Origin: Pleodorina starrii
Taxonomy: Eukaryota; Chlorophyta; Chlorophyceae; Chlamydomonadales; Volvocaceae
Length of the DNA stretch: 64,000 nt
Reading direction: 5' to 3'
Assembly: GCA_030267565.1 (NCBI GenBank)
Contig: BRXU01000006.1
Span: forward strand, 2,344,001 to 2,408,000
Positions 13,401 to 24,128 of the stretch are shown here, in pieces; within the stretch, counting starts at the first letter, position 1; every line of letters starts with the position of its first letter. The position numbers were made by a program, and so were the translations under genes. Below the pieces are notes generated by a model. That model made no database searches, was not told where the DNA came from, and saw nothing but the letters and a program-made list of their open reading frames with translations.

Positions 13401-16400
13401 AGGGGGTTGAGGGGGGGGCGGGGCTAGAGTCCCCGGGAACCCCCCCCCTTCCTCACCAGCTGCCCCGGCCCCCCCCCGAAGGTAACCCGTGAGGTGTGTT
13501 GGGATGTGGGGATTGGGGGGGGGGTTGGGGGGGCGGGCCGCCGAAGAATGGCCCAGGCCCGCCGCCCTCACTCGCGCCCGCGACGCTCGCTCGTACTACG
13601 CTGCTGCCTGTCGTACTTCCAACTGTCGTCGTACATACTTACGTTTGGTGTGATCCGCAGCGCCCGTACGTACTGCATGCTGAGACTGGCGGGGAAGCGC
13701 TGCTGGTCCGGACGACCCGCGCCCCACCTGAGGAAGCGTACGGCGTACGTTGTTGTACGATGTACGACAGGACGAGGACATTTGACGAGGACGAGGACAT
13801 TTATTTGCGGCGATACAAGTATGCAGCAGGGCAGAGCAAGGAAAGCCAGTTGTGAGCGAGTAGGGCCCCACCCCGCCGCCGCGCGTCTGCCGATATTGTG
13901 TGAACATGCTACGGGTGCCGTACGCCCGTACCTGTCCTCCATGATGACGTCGTACACGTCCCCCGAATCGGCGTCGTACACCATGAGCGCGTGAACCTGC
14001 GGCGGTTGGTTGGTTGGTCAGTTGGTTGGTCAGTTGGTTGGTTGATTGATTCTTAATTGTTGGGGCATGGGAGCGGCCATTGTGTGCGTATGTGTATTGA
14101 GGGGGGACGGGGGTCAGGGAGTGATATGGGGACGGGGGGTTATCCACGTATAGGCCGGAGCCCGTGAGCGGGGGGGAAGTGGGGGGAGCAGCAGAAACCC
14201 TAAGTGTTCCCCCCTGCCCATCCCAGCCCCAGACCCCCTGAACCACCCCCTCCAACACCCCGCATGAGCCACTTAAACTACCCACTCCACCCCCATCCCT
14301 CCTTTTGCATCCAGCCAGTCGCTCGGACTCCTCCCCAAACCCAAAGCCCCTCAACCTCCTCCTCCTCTCCCTCCACACACACAGACACACACACACACAC
14401 ACACCCAAAACACGCACCCACCCACGCACCCACCTGTGCCACCGCCACTCTGCCTCCCCCCACCGCCACATATCGGATGTATCCGTATCCGCCCATCATA
14501 TTGGGCAGATGGAAGAAGTGGCGGATGGAGCCGTCCTGGGAGGGGGAGGGAGGGGGGGAAGAGCAGGAGGGGGAGGGGGGGAGAGGCGGGAGGGAGAGGG
14601 GGGAGGTTGGGAGGGGCCAGGGGCGGGTCTCCCGCTCCCGCTCGTCCGGGTGCTCCCCCGGATCTCTCGGCCGCTCTCGGCCGCTCTGTGTCTGTGGGTG
14701 GCAGTTCCCCCCTCAACCCCCCCACCCCACCCTCACCCTCTCCCCCTCCCTCACCCTCCGCTGCGGTATTTTCTTTTTACCTCCCCGTCAACGTCACCCC
14801 CCTCCCCCCCACCCCACCCTCACCTTCACCCCTCCCCACCTCACCCCCACCTGCAGCTCCCACACGATCAGTCGGTTGTCCCAGCCCGCACTGGCCAACA
14901 GCCCCGCATCTGAGTCGGCGGCGATGTCGCGAACACCGCGGGTGTGACCTCTCAGCTCATCCACCTGCCCCGTCTCCAGATCCACCCGCACCAAGTTGCG
15001 CTCGTCCGAGTGGCTCGCCACCACCAGCCACTGACCCGCGGGTCGGTGGGGCCGCTGACCCGCACCCACCAGCAGCACCCGAGTGCCGCCGCAGTTGGCG
15101 GACAGAGCGCAACACACCGCCGAGACAGATGTAGGCGCCGGCGCCGGCGCCGCCGGCGCCGCGGCGGCGGCGGCGCCGCCGCCGGCGCCGCCGCCTGCGG
15201 CGGCACGCTGCTGCTGCTGCTGCTGCTGCTGGTGCGGTTGCCAGACCGCTGTCGCCCCCAGACCCTGTGGGACCAGGGCGCTGCCCCCGTCGGCGTCGCC
15301 GCTGTCACTCTCGCCGCCGGCGGCGGCGGCGGCGGTGACGGCGGCGGCCTCAACCGGCCCCGCGGGCGCCGCGCGGTCGTGCGTCTTCATGTCGACGCTG
15401 CGGCGGCGGTGGCCGTCGTCCTCCGCGGCGGTGGTGGCGGCGGTGGGCGCTCCGAAACCTCCCGTCGCTCCCGAGGCCGCCGCCGACACTGCCGCCGCCG
15501 CCGTCTCCTCGGGTCCAGGAGCCGGGGCCGCGAGGGGCGGCGAGGAGGACGACGCCTGTCGCGGCTGCCGTGACGGCGGCGGCCGCGGCGGTGGCGGCGG
15601 CGGCGGCAGGAGCCGTAACTCCAGGCGGCGAACGGAGGCAGTTGCCGCCGCTCCCGAAGATTGCCGCTGCAGTCGCCCTGCGCCAGTACCGCCGGGGGCG
15701 GTGGCGGCGGCGGCGGCGCCGCCGCCGCCGCCGCCGCTGCCGTCCCAAAAGCTGGTGCTGGTGTTGCCGCTGGCGGCAGCCGTCTGCCGCTCCCGCTCCT
15801 CCTCAATCAGGCCGTACATCAGCTCGTACACCTCGTCGTACCAGTCCCCCGGCTGCGCCGCCACTGCCGCCGCCGCGCTGGCGGCGGCGCCACCAGCCCC
15901 GGCGTCGCCGCGGCCGCGCGCCCCGCGCCGCTGGCCAGCGGCGGCGGTGGCGGCGGCGGCGGCGGCCTGGTGCTGCCGTACGGACGGCGCCGCCGGACCG
16001 GACCTCCCAACTCGTCCCGCGGCGCCGAGCTGCTGCTGTTGTTGCAGCGGCGACGTCGCCGCCGCCACCGTCCCCACCGCCGCCGCCGACTCTCGCCTCA
16101 TGGCCGGCGGTGGCGGCGGCGGCGGCGGCCGCGGTGCGCCACGCAGTCGTACTCGGGCCAGTACGGCATCGCGCCAGGGCACTCCGGCTGCCTCCACCGC
16201 CCGCACCGTAGGCTCCGTCAGCTGCGGAAAGGGCGATGTGGGATTTTTTTATCATATGTGAACATTTTTTAATATTTCTTTTAATATTCAAATTAATTAC
16301 CGTAAACGAACTATTTTTGTAATATTGGGATTCAGTTGCCGTACTGCCGTACCCGCAGCTCCTCCAATGCGCGCCGCCGCCACCAGGCGTCCCCAAGCGC

Positions 16401-17828
16401 GTCGCTCACGCGACCGAAGCGCCCACCGCCGCCAGCGGCAGCAGCGGCGGCGGCGCCGCTAGCTCCCGCCGGCTCCGGATACCTGGCGGCGCCGCCGCCG
16501 CCTGCGGTGGCGGCGGCGCCGCCAGCGGTGGCGTCTCCTCCCGCCCCCTCCCCCGCCAGTACGTCACGTGCCCAGACGCATGTGGCGGGTAGGGCACCGC
16601 AGCAGGAGAATAGTGGGAGGTGGTCACACACCTGGGGGGGGGAGGGCGGGAAGGGGGCGGGAGGGGCGGGAGGGGGCGGGAGGGGAGGGGACGAGGAGGG
16701 CGGGAGGTTCCAGGCAAGGTTCAGTTGGGTCTTGGGTGCCGCTCTCGTCTTCATCACACAGCCGGTGGTGGTGGTGGTAATGTGGGGTTGTTCAAGACAG
16801 CCCTCTTCTCCCCCAGCCCTGCCCTGCCGCAGTAGCCGGCCTGCCCCCCTCAGCCCTCACCACCCCTCTGCCCCACCGCCCCCAAACACACAAACCTGCA
16901 GGAGCACCTCGGACGGCAGGTCCTGCAGATGTACGACAGGTTGCGACCCGCCGCCGCCGCCGCCGCTGCCGCCGCTAGCGGCGGCGGTGGTGCCGCCGTG
17001 ATCACACGCCGCCGCCGTCGCCTCCTCCGGACATCCCCTCGTCGTCGCCGTCGCCGTCGCCGCCGCCGACCGCCGCCGCCATGTCGCCAGGGGTGTTGGC
17101 GGCGCCGTCAGCGCTGCCGCCGCAGCGCCCTCGGATACAGAGGCCCCGCTCGCAATGCCCGGCGGCGTCGCTGCCGTCGCCGGGGACGGCGGCTCCGCCG
17201 CCTCCCCCGCGGGCCCCTCCCCGGCAGGCCCCTCCGCCGCTGCTGGCGGCGCCGCTGCCGTCGCCGGGGGCGGCGGCTCCGCCGCCTCCGCGGGCCCTTT
17301 CGCGGCAGGCCCCTCCGCTGCTGGCGGCGCCGCTCTGGTCACCTGTGCGGAACTGCTGCTGCTGCTGTTGCTGCTTCCTGAGGAGGAGGTACCCGGACTG
17401 TCGGGGACTGTCGGAGAGGGGGAGGCGGAGCGGGCCAGCGAAGCGTCGCCGCCGCCGCCGCTGCCGCTGCCGCCAACCGGGCTCGCGGTGGTCTGAATGG
17501 TTTGTCGCGGAGGCTGCGAAGGCTGCGCTGCCGCGGCGGCGGCGCGGGGCCGCGGCGGCGGCGTGAGGGGCCCTTCGGGCGCCGCCGCCGCCGCCGTCTC
17601 CCTCGCTGCCGCCTCCGTCACCGAGTGGGCAGATCCGCCGTGATCCTTCTTCAGCTCATGTGCCCGGTGCTGCTGTTGCTGTTGCTGCTGCTGCTGCTGT
17701 TGCTGTTGCTGCTGGTGGTGGTGGTGGTGGTGCTGCTGCTGCTGCTGCTGGCGCTGTGGGTGCGGTGAGCACTGCGCCGGGCCGGCGGCATGATTCGGTG
17801 GGTGGTGGTCGGGGTTCCGAGCCACCAT
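9421..17828 (-). CDS. Large F-box / WD40-like protein
   Basis: Probable substrate-recognition subunit of an SCF ubiquitin ligase. Exons read with confidence (minus): 17828-16896, 16631-16353, 16221-14851, 14535-14434, 13996-13932, 13727-13643, 12939-12896, 12447-12348, 11998-11750, one of about 10935-10372, and 10020-9421. An exon starting at 13310 is likely, but its join to 12939 does not keep phase in my reading; the start of the 10.9-kb exon is also unsure. The F-box spans the first intron: LQDLPSEVLLQ then VCDHLPLFSCCGALPATCVW. WD40-like blades include GHTRGVRDIA...SAGWDNRLIVWEL, LILATCTPQADRYHLYDLR, LLVWDLELGRRVAELQ and SPDGTRLYGLDGAHQLWILD. Long Ala, Gly, Gln, His and Pro runs separate them, making the protein far longer than a usual F-box/WD40 protein. 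The start is an ATG just upstream of a His/Gln tract. Fold assignment is reasonable; exact exon set is not complete. Confidence 0.7.
10267..10300. repeat. Short telomere-like repeats (degenerate CCCTAAAA)
   Basis: Three to four imperfect CCCTAAAA units lie in the intron between the last two exons of the F-box/WD40 gene. CCCTAAAA/TTTTAGGG is the Chlamydomonas telomere unit. They are too short to be a chromosome end. Confidence 0.5.
11047..11604 (+). mobile_element. Transposon fragment with BED-type zinc-finger ORF
   Basis: A patch of lower GC content (11056-11595) interrupts an intron of the F-box/WD40 gene. It is bracketed by the direct repeat GACCGGGTA at 11047-11055 and 11596-11604. Its left edge, TAGGGTTGCAG, resembles hAT-type terminal repeats. 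The ORF from 11243 encodes a BED finger, which is common at the N terminus of hAT transposases. No matching inverted terminal repeat is visible at the right edge, so it is probably an internally deleted or truncated copy. hAT elements normally make 8-bp duplications, so class assignment is tentative. Confidence 0.6.
11243..11595 (+). pseudogene. Truncated BED zinc-finger (transposase N terminus)
   Basis: About 117 residues starting MADSGAGPSK. The finger reads WWSYFSVHLLEGVVKLKCTV, then C-G-D and a spacer containing NPS, and ends in HLKRH, giving the C-x2-C...H-x3-H layout with the aromatic residues typical of BED domains. The frame then runs into host intron sequence that translates as Pro-rich low complexity, so the catalytic part of a transposase is missing. 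The leader upstream is AT-rich, unlike the neighbouring host DNA. It is the N-terminal remnant of a transposon gene rather than a host gene. Confidence 0.65.
12955..13080. repeat. GATCA/GATCTGAT-type microsatellite in an intron
   Basis: Roughly 125 bases of imperfect pentamer repeat (ATCAG units with AAATC and GAGATG variants) sit immediately upstream, on the minus strand, of the 3' splice site at 12940 of the F-box/WD40 gene. It is strongly AT-richer than the surroundings. A GGTT repeat follows at about 13155-13192. Confidence 0.7.
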
Positions 17829-19482
17829 GGGGGTGGTGGTTGTGTGGAGGGGCGGCGGCCGCGTGGCGGGCTGCTGCTGCTGCTGTTACTGCGGCGGCGG
17901 TGAGGCTGTGGCGGCGGTGAGGCGGTGAGGATGTGGCGATGTTGGCGATGCCGGGGCGGGGCTGCCGCAAAGTTTCGCGAAGCCGTCACAGCTCAGAGGT
18001 GCTGCTGCTGAGCGGGCGGGCAGGCGGGCGGGGGCGAGATGGTTGACCGGCGGCTGCGTTTTCGTGTGACAGGAGAGCGGGAAACAGGGAATTGCGATAC
18101 GTGGCTGCGAGTGGGCTCGGTCTGCAGCTGGCGGTTGCGCTGAAGCCGGTATGTATCTTCCGGAAGAAAAAAGACGGCTGTAGAAGTTGAAATAAAAAAA
18201 TGTTAAATGCTGCAATGGAGGTCGCCAGTCGGGTCGAGGCAAAAACAAAACGCGGCTCCGAGTGTCTCGGCGGGCAAATGGATGTTGTCTCGAGCGCTGA
18301 AACAACGCGATTTCGCGCACAGCTGCAGCTGTGCTGCTGCTGCAGGCCCACAGGACAGCACAACACAGCGAATCGGGTCGGGTCGGGTCGGGTCGGGTGC
18401 TGTTCTGCAGCAGATTGCGCGGAAAGGAGAGAGAGCAGGCCAGGCGAGCCGCGCGACGAGCCGCGAGGCGAGGCGGGCGCTTCACACCGAGATTGGCGCT
18501 TTCTTTCCGGCTCCAATGCGCCGCCGGATCGTTGCAAGAGGCGAGGCAAGAGACGCGGATTGGAGTGGCAACCCTTGAAATGCCGGCGAGCGGGCGGCCC
18601 GGTCTCTTTTGCAGGGTTGCGACCCTGTTGCGAAGTTCAGGGCATTCAGGAATGAAAAAGCTTCGCGGCACTATACTTTTTTAACAAAGCGAACGTCTTG
18701 AATGTTAATTTGGAGGCTGAGGGATGTACGCATATACCTTTTGATGTGGGTTGGGCTCTCAGATGGCTGCTCCTCCTAGGCACGGCCGATGACAACGTAA
18801 ACGCGGCCCAGTGGACAATCTCCACATGTCGAGGCAACGCCGCGGCGAGTCTGCGACACAGCAGAGCGGCAAATGAAGCGGTACACGAATCGTGCAAACA
18901 AAGATATCTACGCTGCACGCAGTACCTCGCCGGCGCGCGTTTTCGCGGCGGCTGGCGGCGGCCCAGGTCTCTCGCAATCCAAACCGACCCGTGGGTCGCA
19001 AATCGGCCCCGGTTCGGCGTGATGACGAAACCAAAGCAACTGTAAATAGGGCAGCGGGCGCCGCCAGTTCGGCGCACTTTTAAAACATATAATTTTTGGA
19101 AAAAGACGATACTCAACAACTATACATTGGCGCCTTCCCTCCAAAATCTCGTGTCGCCCGTCATCGTTCCGTCAGATCAGCAGCGGCTGTGTGTCTCACC
19201 TCGCACGTCTTTGGAGGCCTCTGCTGGATTCGCTCGGCCTGCGCTGGAGTCGCCGCACCGAGATCTGCCGCCGCGATTTGTTGTTTTTGGGTCCTGCACC
19301 TTTCCAGATCCCCGACCATTTCGCACCACCCACTTCGCCATCCTTTGACGCAGCTCTCGGCGAGCCAGCCCGCGTTCAGCTTGCTCCTTTTCAAAGCGTC
19401 GCCAGTCCCAACTCCCAAGCCTGAGCGCGTTTGAACTGTGTACAAGCTCTCTTTTCTTTTGCTGTGGTGAAGCAGAGAGGCG
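17829..19482. other. Divergent intergenic region
   Basis: Separates the start of the F-box/WD40 gene (minus) from the SR-like gene (plus), so it should hold both promoters and leaders. It contains CTG/CAG runs near 17870-17890 and a GGGTC pentamer repeat at about 18368-18398. Long frames here are arginine- and alanine-rich without domains. No additional gene was supported. Confidence 0.55.
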
Positions 19483-22321
19483 ATGGATCGCTACGGCTAC
19501 GGCTACAACAAGGTGAGCAAAAGCCGGCCGCGAGCCTGTTGTGCGACCCCGTTTTTCTATTTGCTGTGGCGGCGCGGCGCTCTTATTTGAGGTTGTGAGG
19601 TTGCTGTGTGCGCGCTTGGGATGACCTGGAAGCAAAGCTGTGCTGGAGTCTTTGTTATGGCTGGTCATTTCGTGCATTGGTGGTCGGTTAGGGCGGCCCT
19701 TTTGCGCGCCGAGGCGATGGGCGCGACGTGAAATTTGGTGTCTCGCATTTCTGAAGGGGCCGAAGGGGTCGCGATGGATTATGTATGTCCGACCAAAAGC
19801 AGCGGAGCCCTGTCACGGAGAAGCAGCAGCTGTCCCAGCTCTCTGCTTCGCGCTGTTGTGTCTTTATCATAATTCTTCTGTCAGCGGCGGAGCGACTCAG
19901 CGCCCGCTTTGAATTCTTTCCGTTTCTTTGCGTTTCTTGCTGCACTGAGGCTGCTCGATTGGGGCTGCTGCGGTACCGAGCAGGGTTATTAACCTAATGC
20001 TCCGCCTGTGCTCCCATTCGGCCCGCCCCTCACGTACGACACGTACGACAGGGTTATTCGTCGTACGGCAACGGCGGCGGTGGCGGCGGCGCTTCCTCCC
20101 GCGGCCCCTCCGGCCCCAGGAGCCGCTACACCCTCCTTGTGGATAACGTGAGCTCAATGACGCCCAAGTAAGTACGACGGATGTACGACACGGTAGTACG
20201 ACACGGTTGTACGACATGTTGTACAACAGTACGGATCTCGTACTGCTCAAGAGTGTTCGCTTTGCCGCTGTCCCGACGGATCGTGGACCGCGGGCCTGTT
20301 GCCAGCATGTCATGTCATGTCCCCGAACCGGGACACGGCACGCTCCTGCCCGCCCGTCTCCGTCGGAGCCCTCCGCAGTCCGCACCCTCCCGCCCGGTCC
20401 GCACGTCCGTCCGTCCGCCCGTTGGGTGGTGCCTCGCTGTGGCAGCAGTGGCCGCTGTGAGGTCATCCGACCTCCCCCTGTGTGTGGACCCCGACCTGCA
20501 GCGGCCGCCGTCCAACTGCCAACTGCCAACTGTCAACTCACAACTGTCAACTGAAACCTCCAAAACCCCCTTCCGACCCCCTTCCGGCCCCCTTCCGACC
20601 CCCTCAACTTAGGAAGGATTTGATTCGGGAGATGGAGCGCATTGCGGGGACTGTGATGGCGGTGAGGGACGGGGGCGGGGGCGGGGCGGGTGGGGGCGGG
20701 GGTGGGGGCGGGGTGAAGGAAATACCGAAGGTGAGAAGCACACGGCCAGCCACTAGTTCCGTACGGCATTTGGTCACCCTCCCCCCGTCCCCCTCCCGAG
20801 GCTCCTCCCTGACAAGTCTCCACCGCCCCTCTATCTGTCCACTCGTTCCATGGTTACCGGTGGTAAAGTAGAAGAGCATTCCAGTCCTCCTTCTGCCCCC
20901 CCCCACCTCCCCCAGCACTACCGCTATCACCACCGCCCCTTCCGCTCCTGCGTACCCGCCCAGCCAATTGTCGCCTCCTCCTCCTCCTCCCTGATGCCCC
21001 GCCGACCCCGTTCCTTGTCCCCCCTTGCTTCCCCCGTCTTCCCTCCCCTCCCCTCCCCAGGCTGCGAAGGACGACCGCAAGCATACGGCACTAGTGGAGT
21101 TCCGCCGTACCAGGTGCCTCCTGGATGCTGCCCGGTTGCGTGTGTTCACACCTACAGGCTCCTTTGATTCTCCAACACCCGCCTTTGCACGCCCCTGCCG
21201 TGGACCATAAGGCCCTTCTCACTCCGTAAACACACACACACACACACTCTCGCTCGCTCCCACCGCCCTATGCCGGCCCGCCCCACCCCCTCCCTCTCCC
21301 CCCCTGGCCGGCTCCCTGCCGCCCTCAACCCCTTGGCTGTTCGCACTGCACTTGTACGACACACCCCCTCCCTCCCTCCCTCCCTCCCTGCAGTGACGCC
21401 GACTACGCGCACCGTAAGGCCCACGGCGTGCGGATGGACGGACGGAGGTGGGAGGTGCGGTGGGCCACCCGGGAGGACTTCAGGTGCGTGGCGGGCTGGG
21501 GGTGTGTATGCGTGTGTGCGTGTGTGGGGGGGGTGGGTATGCGTGAGTATGCGTGAGTGTGTGTGTGCGTGTTATTAGTTTTGCGTGTGTGTGTGTGTGT
21601 GTGTGTGCGTGTGTGTATGTGTATGCACGGTGAGGTGGGGGGGTGAGGGGGATGTGGTAGAGGGCCCGTAAACAACAACGCACGGGACGCGAGGGGACGG
21701 GACGGGACGGGACTGCCGGGGGGTTGCGAACGGACGGAGGGTCCGGCCGCACGCCCCCCCTCTCGCTGACGGCTGGCGCCCTCGGTACCCGCCCAGCTGC
21801 CCCCACTCTTTAACCGCCTTTACCTCCTCCTTAAGCCCTTCCCCCCCCCCCACACACACACCAACACACACACACACCAATGTTCCCCCCGCTGTCTCCT
21901 GCTCGTCCACCTTGTACGGCACAGGGACTTTGGCTGGAAGTGGACGGAGGGCGGGTACGACAGTGACGAGGACGAGCCAACCAATTTCAACCACCACACC
22001 ACCTCACCGGTTACCCGGGACCGCAGCAGGTGGGTGGCTTTTGGGGAGGGGAGCCGGGGTGATGCGGTTGTGTATTTGTGTGTGTACGCGTGGGGGGGAG
22101 GGGCCCGCCTGTGGAAGTCTCCCTCCCTCCCCCCCGTCCGCCAACTCCCACGCGCCGACACATCCCCAGTTCCCAACCCCCTCCCCTCATCTCCCCACTA
22201 AAACTCTAAAACCCTAAAACCCTAAAACCCTTTTCTCCCCTCCCAAAGGAGCCCCCGGGGCACGCAGCCCTCCTCCCGCCGCTTCTCTCCGAGCCCCGTA
22301 CGGAGCGGAGGATCGTCGTAA
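19483..22321 (+). CDS. SR-type RNA-binding protein (single RRM, short RS-like tail)
   Basis: Likely pre-mRNA splicing factor acting in the nucleus. Seven exons: 19483-19512, 20052-20167, 20613-20661, 21061-21113, 21394-21483, 21925-22029, 22249-22321; all GT-AG and phase-consistent, 171 residues. A Gly/Tyr-rich N terminus is followed by an RRM: RNP2-like YTLLVDNVS (about residues 36-44) and RNP1-like KHTALVEF, then the final strand RRWEVRWA. An acidic linker (YDSDEDEP) leads to a short Arg/Ser tail (DRSRSPRG, SSRRFSPSPVRS). Third-exon donor: ending at 20661 gives the exact spacing from strand 2 to RNP1 seen in SR proteins. Using the in-frame donor at 20731 would add 23 mostly Gly residues in that loop. 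Start chosen because the leader upstream has stops and the first exon joins in phase. Homology to SRSF/SCL proteins is inferred from the pattern; exact orthology is not claimed. Confidence 0.8.
22204..22231. repeat. Interstitial CCCTAAAA telomere-type repeats
   Basis: CTCTAAAA, CCCTAAAA, CCCTAAAA and a partial fourth unit lie in the last intron of the SR-like gene, just before its 3' splice site. The unit equals the Chlamydomonas-type telomere repeat TTTTAGGG read on the other strand. Confidence 0.7.
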
Positions 22322-23273
22322 ACAGCGGAGGAGGAGGGAGAGGAAGGGGGAGGAGGAGGAGGAGGAGGAGGAGGAGGAGGAAGAGGAGATGAAGGGAGAG
22401 GAAGAGGGAGGCAGAGCGGCAACGGGTGGGGGGAAGGGAAGATTGTGCAAGGGCTCAAGAGACTGAGCGGCTGAATGGCTGAAGAGATTGGGGAAGGGGT
22501 TTTAAGGTTGGAGGAAGGGAGGGAGGGGCCAAGGAGGTCGAGAAACGGAGGAGGAGGTGGTGGTGGTGGAACCCGGTGGATCGTGGGGTGCGGGGTTTCG
22601 GGTATTGGGTTTCGGAGCCAGCGAGGTCCGACACGAGATCCCACATGCCCTGGCTTGGGTTGGTTTGGCACCCCCCACCACCCCACCACCCCGCTCGCCG
22701 TGTGTCCGCGACTCCGCGTTCTCGTGTGTGTGTGTGTATGTACGGACGCGGTTGGGCAGTTGAGAACGGCGCCGGTGAGGCGAGGCCCGAGGCGAGGGGT
22801 TGTGGATGAGTACGGCAAAGGCAACACGATGCGACACGGGGAGGCCGGGGGGGGAGTAGGGAGGGAGGGCGGGTTGGTGTGTGTTGTTTTGCTCTGCCCT
22901 GCTCGGCTGCTTAACGACCAGAGAGCAAAGGAAGGAAGTTGGAGTTCGGTCGGACTCGGGTACGTACGGCAACTGCCTACAGTTGAAGACCGTTGGAGAA
23001 GTCGTACAGCTCACCAGACAGGCAGCAGTAGGCAGTCTAGGCACACAGATCGTGCGCGGGAGGGGGAGGGGGCTGCGGAGCTGAGAGCCTGAGACCCGCG
23101 GTTGGGTCCGTGTCGGTTGTCGGGTCGAGGGGGGGGGGGCGGTGTCGCAGTTCCTCCTTTCCCCCCCTCGAGAAGGGGGGGGGGGCTGCGGCTTCATGCG
23201 TGTAAGTGGCCCAGGCCCACCACAACCACCACAGCCATAACCATCACAACAGCACAAACCGCCACAAACCGCC
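22322..23273. other. Region between convergent genes, purine-rich repeats
   Basis: Holds the 3' ends of the SR-like gene (plus) and of the JmjC gene (minus). A GGA/GGAGGA-rich purine tract runs from about 22325 to 22400. The remaining sequence has many CGTAC words. No coding domain seen. Confidence 0.5.
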
Positions 23274-24097
23274 TCACGTGTGCAGCGCCAGCAGCGCATG
23301 CCTCACCCTCTGCCTCGCCCTCAGACAGTCCGCCTGGTCCGACCTCACCAGCCCCACCGCCGCCGCCAACAAACCACTTCCCGCATCCCTCACCGCCCCC
23401 TCCTCCTCCCCCTCCTCCTCCTCCTCCTCACCCCCCTCATCCCCCTCCGCCCCCGCCGCCGCCGCGAGCAGCGCCGCCGCCTCCCGCCGCACCGCCGCCG
23501 CCGCCGCCTCCCCCGTCCGGATGGTGACCCACGGGTCGGTGGGGCCGGATACCTCCTGCCTCGGCACGCGGCTGACATCGTCCTGCAGACCGCAGCTGCC
23601 ACTGCGGCCCTCCTCCTCCCCCTCCCCCTCCTGAGTCCTAGCATCAGCGATCACGCCACCGGCGAGCGTACCGCCGCTGCCTTCGGCGCCTTTGGCGCCG
23701 CCGCTGTTGCCGCCTCCGCCGCCGCCGCCTCCGCCGCTACCTCCGCTGTCTTGGTCCTGACAGAGGAATGTTCGCACCACCCGGTGACACACCTCCACCT
23801 CCACCTCCACCGCCGCATCACCGCCATCTCCCCCACCTCTTGGGAGTCGTCGCTGCCCCAGCAGCAGCGGGTGACGACGTGTGAGGGCCGTCTCGGGGCC
23901 GCCGCCGCCGCCGTCGTCGCCGCCGGCACTGCTGTGCCCGTCGCCGCCGTCGTTGCCCGGCCGCGACGCCAGCAGCCCGCTCGTCCACTCCAGCCAGTAC
24001 GGCACGTCGTACGGGCCGCAAGACGCAGCAGCTTTCCTCGCCGCGGCACCGGCAGCTCCCCCGCCGTCAGGCAAAGGGATTGCCCCACCGCTGGCGG

Positions 24098-24128
<31 letters not shown>

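Noticed and set aside
17886..18671. Minus-strand 261-residue frame upstream of the F-box gene
   Set aside because: It is Arg/Ser/Pro-rich without a domain and most likely leader or promoter sequence.
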